Below, piece by piece: positions 58,791 through 64,000 of a DNA stretch of 64,000 nucleotides. The notes below the pieces were generated by a model that saw only the letters and a list, made by a program, of their open reading frames with translations, was not told the origin of the DNA and searched no databases. Where the stretch lies: positions 1-64,000 of the forward strand of contig VGYC01000007.1 of the NCBI GenBank assembly GCA_016873095.1. Reading direction: 5' to 3'. Made by a program: the position numbers and the translations under genes. Source of the DNA: Planctomycetota bacterium. Lineage in GTDB: Bacteria; Planctomycetota; Planctomycetia; Gemmatales; Gemmataceae. Within the stretch, counting starts at the first letter, position 1. Every line of letters begins with the position of its first letter.

Positions 58791-59813
58791 CTACCTCGTG
58801 CCGACCATTGTAGCAGTTCGCGGCTCGGGCCGGGACAGCTGCACGACAAATCGTTCCAGCAGCGTTCGCGGCGGCAGCGGGCTGCCGCCCTTGAAACCCA
58901 GGTCGAGCTCCAGCAGCCAGTCATAAAGCTTCAGAGCGCGGCGGCGGCCGAGGAACTTCAATTGCTGCTCGGCACCCCGGGCGGCGAACGGCGGCACGCC
59001 GACGCGCTGCAGCGCCGAAGCCATCGGCTTGCCCTGCACCACCAGCCGGGCCGCCTGCGCCAGCCGCCGCAGTTGCATGCTGAACGCGCCCAGCAGGCGC
59101 ATCGGCTCTTCGCCTTGATCGAAAAGCCGGTCGAGCATGCCAAGCGCCTCGGCGGCATTGCCGGCGCCGATGGCGTCGAAGATCTTCCAGGTATTCTCCG
59201 CCCGGCTCTGGCCGACGAGCTTGTCCACGTCCGCGGGATCGATCCGGCCGCGCTCGCCGATGTAAATGGCCAGCTTCTCCATTTCCTGGTCGAGCAGTCC
59301 CATCTCCGCGCCAATCAGGTCCACCAGCAGCGCTGCCGCCTGACTGGAGATCTGCTTGCCATGCCGAGCCGGGCACCATTGCCCGCACCACTGCGGCAGA
59401 CGAAACGCCGCCGGCGCCTTGCAGGCAATCGACGAGGCATCCGCGACGAGCTTGTACAGTCTTGTGTTCGACGGAAAGGACTTCAATTCGAGAACCAGGA
59501 CGCCGCTGGACGGCAGCCTGGCGATCCTCTTTTCCAGGGCCGCGCGAAACCTGGTCACGAAGGGATCGGCGTCCTCGACGATGACCAGCCGCCGCGAGCC
59601 AAAGAACGGCACCGTCTCCAGCTCATCGCAGACCTCGGAGAGCTGAGCCTTGTCGCCTTCATGAATTGAGGCCGCCATGTCATCGCCTTCGAGCACGCGC
59701 TTGCGGATGCCCCGGATGACTTCGCGCTTCAGAAAGTCCTCGTCGCCATGCACGACGTACAGCGGCAACGGCTGCAGCCGGTCGATGCGTTCGAGGAAAG
59801 CCATGCTGTCCAT
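58791..59813 (-). CDS. holA: DNA polymerase III delta subunit
   Basis: A 340-residue clamp-loader delta subunit. The N-terminal part has PLYVVHGDEDFLKREVIRGIR (about 16-36); the middle has VVIVEDADPF-type and LELKSFPSNTRLYK; the C-terminal helical domain has ENTWKIFDAIGAGNAAEAL. It opens the beta clamp for loading onto DNA. The start at 59813 (or 59804) gives the family N-terminus; a much longer open frame upstream overlaps the divergent DUF1501 gene and is not real. It is followed 6 bp later by a kinase gene. Confidence 0.88.
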   Translation of the reverse strand: MDSMAFLERIDRLQPLPLYVVHGDEDFLKREVIRGIRKRVLEGDDMAASIHEGDKAQLSEVCDELETVPFFGSRRLVIVEDADPFVTRFRAALEKRIARLPSSGVLVLELKSFPSNTRLYKLVADASSIACKAPAAFRLPQWCGQWCPARHGKQISSQAAALLVDLIGAEMGLLDQEMEKLAIYIGERGRIDPADVDKLVGQSRAENTWKIFDAIGAGNAAEALGMLDRLFDQGEEPMRLLGAFSMQLRRLAQAARLVVQGKPMASALQRVGVPPFAARGAEQQLKFLGRRRALKLYDWLLELDLGFKGGSPLPPRTLLERFVVQLSRPEPRTATMVGTR

Positions 59814-59931
59814 GCGGATGATGTATCGTTTCGTGCCGGCGACGTCCGCGACGCCCGCGGGGATGGACAGCGGCATTTCGATCAGGTAAGCTCTGTTCAT
59901 CGGCAAGCCATTTGACCGCAGGGGATATTCC

Positions 59932-61317
59932 ATGACGATGCAGTCCTCGATCTTCACCCGCCGCCGCCTCCTGCAAGCCGGCAGTCTCGGCGCCCTGAAC
60001 ATGGCGCTGCCCGGCATGGTGGCCGCGCGCGTGGACGCAAACCAGGGCTTGCGCGGCATCGCCGCCGAGCGTTCGTGCATCTTCATCCTGCTGTGCGGTG
60101 GACCGAGCCATCTCGATACCTGGGACCTGAAGCCGGAAGCGCCGGAGGGAATCCGCGGGCCGTATCGTCCGGTACAGACGGCCGTGCCCGGCATGCGCAT
60201 CTCCGAGCTGCACACGCGGCTGCCGGCGCTGACGCGGCACATCTGCCTGATCCGCTCGATGACGCACGTCGGCAACATCAGCAACCACTTCGACGCTATG
60301 CACCACTGCCTGAGCGGGCAGGCGGGAGCGCCGGCCGATGCCCCGTACCTCGGCTCCATCGTGTCGCGGGCCCGGCCCAGCCGCGGCAATATCCCGTCCT
60401 ATGTCTGGCTGATCCGCTGCGTCGGCGATCCGGTCTTTTGCGCTCCCAACATCGGCAGCGGCGGGCATCTCGGCGCCCAGTACATGCCGCTGTTCGTCGG
60501 CAACGCGGCCAATCACCCGGCCATGCCGACCTTCCGCGCCCCCGACGAACTGCAAGCTGCCGTCGAACCGGAACGCTTGCAAGGACGGCGCCGGTTGCTC
60601 AATGCCGTGACATCCACCGAGAACGCCGGCGGCTGGCTGGACCTGCAGCAGCGCGCCTTCGACCTGACGAGTGGCCGCGGCGGCCGCGAAGTCTTCGACC
60701 TCGAACGAGAGCCACGCACCGTCCGCGACCGCTACGGCATGCATCCGCTCGGACAGAACCTGCTGCTGGCACGGCGGCTGGTCGAGTCCGGCGTCGGCTT
60801 CGTCACCGTCAATGGCTGGACTGGCCAGGCTCCCAACGGCGGCGGCGGTCCGCCCGCTTCCAGCTGGGACATGCACGGCGGCGAGATGGGCATGGGCAAC
60901 GCCTTCGGCACCGGCTCCCACGGCATGGGCCATTGCTTGCCGCGCCTCGACGAGGCCCTGTCCGCCTTGCTCATCGACCTGGAAGAGCGCGGCCTGCTGG
61001 AGCGAACCCTCGTGGTCGTCAGCGGCGAGTTCGGCCGCACGCCGAACATCAACGCACTCGGCACCGCCAATCCCGGCCGGCAACACTGGCCGACCTGCTA
61101 CTCCGCCATGCTCGCCGGCGGCGGCATCCGCGGCGGCATGGTTTACGGCGAATCCGATCGCATCGCTGCCTACGTCAAGGACCGCCCCGTCCGCCCGCAA
61201 GACCTGGGCGCCACCATCTTCCACTCCCTGGGCATCCCGCTCGACCAGCGCCTCGGCCGCGACGGCTTCACACGGCCGGTCTCCATCGGCCAACCGATCA
61301 TGGAGATGTTCGGCTGA
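59932..61317 (+). CDS. DUF1501 protein, Tat-exported (second copy)
   Basis: A 461-residue DUF1501 protein. The Tat signal is FTRRRLLQAGSLGALNMALPG. The core has LLCGGPSHLDTWDLKPEAPE, LGQNLLLARRLVESG, SWDMHGGEMG and VVVSGEFGRTPN. It differs clearly from the copy at 54885-56351. An AGGGGA site precedes the ATG. It stands alone, without a DUF1549/DUF1553 partner. A 29-bp-arm inverted repeat follows its stop. Confidence 0.92.
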   Translation: MTMQSSIFTRRRLLQAGSLGALNMALPGMVAARVDANQGLRGIAAERSCIFILLCGGPSHLDTWDLKPEAPEGIRGPYRPVQTAVPGMRISELHTRLPALTRHICLIRSMTHVGNISNHFDAMHHCLSGQAGAPADAPYLGSIVSRARPSRGNIPSYVWLIRCVGDPVFCAPNIGSGGHLGAQYMPLFVGNAANHPAMPTFRAPDELQAAVEPERLQGRRRLLNAVTSTENAGGWLDLQQRAFDLTSGRGGREVFDLEREPRTVRDRYGMHPLGQNLLLARRLVESGVGFVTVNGWTGQAPNGGGGPPASSWDMHGGEMGMGNAFGTGSHGMGHCLPRLDEALSALLIDLEERGLLERTLVVVSGEFGRTPNINALGTANPGRQHWPTCYSAMLAGGGIRGGMVYGESDRIAAYVKDRPVRPQDLGATIFHSLGIPLDQRLGRDGFTRPVSIGQPIMEMFG

Positions 61318-61320
61318 CAG

Positions 61321-61389
61321 GGCGAACGTCGAGGCGTAAGCCCGACGTGAGTGCGCAATACACGTCGAGCTTACGCCTCGACGCTCGCC
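61321..61389. repeat. Long inverted repeat after the DUF1501 gene
   Basis: 29-nt arms (61321-61349 and 61361-61389, two mismatches; they include GTCGAGGCGTAAGC) around an 11-nt loop. No T-tract follows, so it is a strong hairpin but not a typical terminator. Confidence 0.8.
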
Positions 61390-61411
61390 AATCTCTTCAC
61401 GGTCCTTCAAT

Positions 61412-62503
61412 ATGAGTGGCACATTCCTGCTTCGAGTTGGCGTCTTCCTCTTCGCCATTCTTGCACTTCCTGGAGTGCGTGCCCCGGCGGACGATCGGCC
61501 GTCCCCGATCTACGCCGACAAGTCAAAGCTGCTGATCTTCCGCGACGCTGCCGGCGTCGAGCATCCCGTCCGCGATCGCGACGACTGGCGCAAGCGCCGC
61601 GAGCACATCCTTGCTGCCATGCAGCTTGTCATGGGGCCGTTGCCTTCCGCCAAGAGCAAGGTCCCGCTCGACGTGAGCGTCACCGAGAAGATCGAGACCG
61701 ACAAGTACACGCGGCTGTTGCTCACCTATGCGGTAGATGACAAGGATCGCGTGCCTGCATATCTTTTCTTGCCGCGCGGCGAGAAGAAGCAACGGCCGGC
61801 GGTGCTGTGCCTGCATCCGACAGAGCGCAAGCTCGGCAAGAAGGTGGCCGCGGGCCTCGGCCCCAAGGCGGATCGCGGCTACGCCCTGCACCTGGCCGAG
61901 CGCGGCTACGTCACGCTGGCGCCCGATTATCCCAACATGGGCGGCTACGGCTACGATGCCTACAAGCACGGCTACGCCAGCACGACCATGAAGGCGATCT
62001 GGAACCACATGATCGCCGTCGATTTGCTGCAATCGCTGCCCGAGGTTGACAGGGAGCGGATCGGCGTCATCGGCCATTCGCTGGGTGGGCACAACAGCAT
62101 GTTCGTGGCTGCCTTCGACGAGCGCATCAAGTGCATCGTCTCCAACTGCGGATTCTGCAGCTTCAAGACGTACATGAAGGGCAAGATCGCCGGCTGGGCC
62201 CACGACGGCTACATGCCGAAGCTGCGGACCGTCTACGACCTCAAGCCGGAGAACGTGCCATTCGACTTCACGGAGATCACCGCCGCCCTGGCGCCGCGTG
62301 CCTTCCTCGCCAGCGCTCCGCTCCGCGATCACAACTTCGACGCCGACGGCGTCAAGGAGTGCATCGCCGCTGCACGTCCGGTGTATCGGTTGCTCGGCGC
62401 CGAGGAGAAGCTGGCTGCCAACTATCCCGACTGCGATCACAACTTCCCGGATGATGTTCGCCGCGTGGCCTATGAGTGGCTGGACCGGTGGCGCATGAAA
62501 TAG
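61412..62503 (+). CDS. Exported alpha/beta hydrolase (dienelactone-hydrolase-like)
   Basis: A 363-residue alpha/beta hydrolase with a signal peptide (FLLRVGVFLFAILALPGVRA). The nucleophile elbow is GHSLGGH (about residues 222-228), and a likely catalytic His is in DCDHNFPDD near the end. RPAVLCLHPTERK precedes the active region. It probably cleaves an ester or lactone in the periplasm; the substrate is not known. It is a single gene between the inverted repeat and a small zinc-ribbon gene. Confidence 0.85.
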   Translation: MSGTFLLRVGVFLFAILALPGVRAPADDRPSPIYADKSKLLIFRDAAGVEHPVRDRDDWRKRREHILAAMQLVMGPLPSAKSKVPLDVSVTEKIETDKYTRLLLTYAVDDKDRVPAYLFLPRGEKKQRPAVLCLHPTERKLGKKVAAGLGPKADRGYALHLAERGYVTLAPDYPNMGGYGYDAYKHGYASTTMKAIWNHMIAVDLLQSLPEVDRERIGVIGHSLGGHNSMFVAAFDERIKCIVSNCGFCSFKTYMKGKIAGWAHDGYMPKLRTVYDLKPENVPFDFTEITAALAPRAFLASAPLRDHNFDADGVKECIAAARPVYRLLGAEEKLAANYPDCDHNFPDDVRRVAYEWLDRWRMK

Positions 62504-62530
62504 CGCAAACCGGTTCGCAGAGTGCATCCC

Positions 62531-62923
62531 ATGGCTGTTTGCCCAGTCTGCCAGGCTGAAATCGATGAAGGAACTGAATACTGCCCTCGGTGCCGTGAGC
62601 TTGTGACATCGAGTCTGCCTGCAGCAAGCAGAGCGGAAACATCGGCGCGTCTGCGCTGGTGGGGTGTTCGCCTGTGGGTTGTCAGTCTTGCCTGCTTTGC
62701 GGCTGGCATCCTCAGTCGCATGATCTGCCATCAAACCGATCTGGCGGCCACCTACCCGCTCGCGATGGCGGCACAGGCCATTTGCTATGGGGCCGGATTC
62801 ATTCTGTACGAGATCTGGCTCAGGATTGGCAGCAAGAAAGCCAATATCTATCTCGGCTGTGCGATACCGCTTTTCTTGCTGATTGCGTCATGTCTTGGAG
62901 TGCTTTCGTCGAGTCCCAAATAG
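62531..62923 (+). CDS. Zinc-ribbon small membrane protein
   Basis: A 130-residue protein: an N-terminal zinc ribbon (CPVCQAEIDEGTEYCPRCR) is followed by three probable membrane helices (about 46-64, 74-94 and 105-125). The family is not recognised. The ATG at 62531 is used; a GTG at 62522 is in frame. It sits 27 bp after the hydrolase gene and upstream of dapB. Confidence 0.6.
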   Translation: MAVCPVCQAEIDEGTEYCPRCRELVTSSLPAASRAETSARLRWWGVRLWVVSLACFAAGILSRMICHQTDLAATYPLAMAAQAICYGAGFILYEIWLRIGSKKANIYLGCAIPLFLLIASCLGVLSSSPK

Positions 62924-62957
62924 CAACACAGGATTCTCATTCGCAAGGCGCCGTGCG

Positions 62958-62974
62958 AGCGCGAAACGTAAACC
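62958..62974. repeat. Single arm of the GCGCGAAACGTAAACC family
   Basis: AGCGCGAAACGTAAACC, identical to the inner arm at 4188-4204, in the spacer upstream of dapB. No matching arm is found nearby, so it is probably a fragment of the dispersed element. Confidence 0.65.
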
Positions 62975-63009
62975 GGTTGCCGCGTCTTGCCCGCCGCTAC
63001 AATGATCCC

Positions 63010-63804
63010 ATGAAGACCATCATCGGCATGAACGGCGCCTGTGGCCGCATGGGGCAGCGGATCATCCAGCTTGCCCATCAGGACAGGGCGTTGACCATCG
63101 GCGCGGCCCTGGAGGCAGCGGGCCATCCGCACCAGGGGCGCGACATCGGCGACATCGCCGGCATCGGCGCCATCGGCGTGCGCGTGGCGCCATCCATCCC
63201 GGTTGAGCACCGGATCGACGCTATCATTGATTTTTCGCTGCCGGCCGGGACGATGGCGGTCCTGCCCCTGTGCCGCGAGCGCAAGATTCCGCTGGTGGTG
63301 GCGACGACGGGGCACACCGCCGAGCAGCGGGCCGAGATCGAGGCGGCCGCCCACCACACCGCGATCCTCATGGCCCCAAACATGAGCCTGGCCGTCAACG
63401 TGCTCATGAAACTGGTGCAACAGGCGGCCGGCATCTTGACCAACCACGACTTCGACGTCGAGGTTCTCGAACGACACCATCGCTACAAGAAGGATTCGCC
63501 CAGCGGCACGGCGTTACACTTCGCCCGCATCATCCAGGAAGCGATGGGGCAGACCGAGGTGCGGCATGGCCGCGAAGGGCTGGTCGGCGAGCGGCCGCAC
63601 CATGAGATCGGCGTTCACGCCATCCGCGTGGGCGACAACGTCGGCGAGCACACCATCATCTTCAGCACGCTGGGCGAGACGCTGGAACTGAGCCACCGCG
63701 CCCACGCCCGCGACTGCTACGCCCGCGGCGCCCTCCAGGCCGCCCGGTTCCTCGCCAACCGCCCCGCGGGCCGCTACACCATGAACGATGTACTCGGGCT
63801 GTAA
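63010..63804 (+). CDS. dapB: 4-hydroxy-tetrahydrodipicolinate reductase
   Basis: A 264-residue DapB of the lysine/diaminopimelate pathway. It has GACGRMGQRI (about 9-18), a Rossmann core, and the substrate-binding ERHHRYKKDSPSGTA (about 157-171). It reduces the dihydrodipicolinate precursor with NAD(P)H. The open frame extends far upstream into the previous gene, but the family start is ATG 63010. An ACTGAAAA-type repeat follows it, before leuD. Confidence 0.93.
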   Translation: MKTIIGMNGACGRMGQRIIQLAHQDRALTIGAALEAAGHPHQGRDIGDIAGIGAIGVRVAPSIPVEHRIDAIIDFSLPAGTMAVLPLCRERKIPLVVATTGHTAEQRAEIEAAAHHTAILMAPNMSLAVNVLMKLVQQAAGILTNHDFDVEVLERHHRYKKDSPSGTALHFARIIQEAMGQTEVRHGREGLVGERPHHEIGVHAIRVGDNVGEHTIIFSTLGETLELSHRAHARDCYARGALQAARFLANRPAGRYTMNDVLGL

Positions 63805-63812
63805 CCAAGTGG

Positions 63813-63867
63813 TCAGTTTTCAGTTCTGAACACTGAAAACTGAACACTGAAAACTGAACACTGAAAC
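63813..63867. repeat. AT-rich ACTGAAAACTGAAC repeat upstream of leuD
   Basis: Tandem copies of the ACTGAAAACTGAAC unit, preceded by an inverted copy (CAGTTTTCAGTTC), in the dapB-leuD spacer. They match the hairpin at 28832-28900. Confidence 0.8.
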
Positions 63868-63869
63868 CC

Positions 63870-64000
63870 ATGCAGAAAACCATCACCGGCCAAGCCTACG
63901 TGCTGGGCGACAATGTCGATACCGACCAGATCATTCCGGCGCAGTATCTGACGTTCAACCCGGCCATTCCGGAGGAATACCGGCAGTTCGGCAAGTATGC
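63870..64000 (+). CDS. leuD: 3-isopropylmalate dehydratase small subunit (partial)
   Basis: The first 43 codons of a gene cut by the window end. The translated start MQKTITGQAYVLGDNVDTDQ and the following IIPAQYL match the N-terminus of LeuD-type small subunits of aconitase-family dehydratases in leucine synthesis. The large subunit is not visible. Confidence 0.8.
   Translation, partial: MQKTITGQAYVLGDNVDTDQIIPAQYLTFNPAIPEEYRQFGKY

Noticed and set aside
59814-60389. Upstream extension of holA by about 190 codons
   Set aside because: Runs antisense into the DUF1501 gene and shows no clamp-loader features.

Overview
The window is GC-rich, densely coded bacterial DNA that reads as a member of the Planctomycetota, most likely a Gemmata-like (Gemmatales) species. 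The evidence is a PVC-type haem-binding CxxCH dehydrogenase-like protein, two Tat-exported DUF1501 proteins, a DUF4159 protein, three large membrane-anchored Ser/Thr kinases (one fused to a giant WD40 array and paired with an ECF sigma factor), duplicated GroEL, and many dispersed palindromic repeats in spacers and even in reading frame inside genes. No rRNA, tRNA, CRISPR array, transposase or prophage was seen. The organism assignment is inference from gene content.

Layout. 1-1.6 kb: a Gfo/Idh/MocA oxidoreductase overlapping an NYN-domain nuclease-like gene. 1.65-8.06 kb (minus strand): a chaperone operon groEL(GGM tail)-groES-groEL-dnaJ-grpE-fmdB-like-yacG, closed by a clear Rho-independent terminator. 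8.4-14.3 kb: mixed genes (DinB-like, amidohydrolase, a deoxyhypusine-synthase-like protein, an FHA-GAF-SpoIIE phosphatase, a small membrane protein, an SDR). 14.5-21.7 kb: an ECF sigma factor followed by a ~2,120-residue kinase-WD40 protein. 21.8-31.6 kb (plus strand): the most unusual locus. It holds a P1B-type metal ATPase fused to an SPFH/HflK-like domain, two further SPFH proteins, haem-copper oxidase subunits I and III, a multi-pass membrane protein, a dihaem cytochrome c lipoprotein and a Rieske protein, nearly all overlapping or closely packed. No CuA subunit II and no cytochrome b gene are present.

31.7-45.9 kb: an S10 carboxypeptidase, a DUF4159 protein, an ATP-grasp ligase (possibly MfnD-like), a CxxCH/HEAT membrane protein, the PVC dehydrogenase/cytochrome, a second kinase, a frameshifted glyoxalase-fold gene and a metallophosphoesterase. 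46.0-51.3 kb: a biotin operon of ferredoxin, HpnG/MTAN-like nucleoside phosphorylase, bioB, bioF and a fused bioD-bioA gene. The nucleosidase overlaps bioB, which suggests 5'-deoxyadenosine clearance for the radical-SAM step. 51.3-64 kb: an MFS transporter, a medium-chain dehydrogenase, pdxA, a holA-kinase-DUF1501 operon, a second DUF1501 protein, an alpha/beta hydrolase, a zinc-ribbon membrane protein, dapB and the start of leuD.

Several families of palindromic repeats recur. The best defined is a REPIN-like doublet (35755-35862 and 54761-54862), whose two hairpins are inverted copies with compensatory stem changes. Other families interrupt coding sequence in frame: an 84-bp inverted repeat forms the linker of BioD-BioA, AT-rich repeats lie inside the kinase domain of the WD40 kinase, and a palindrome lies in the ATP-grasp gene.
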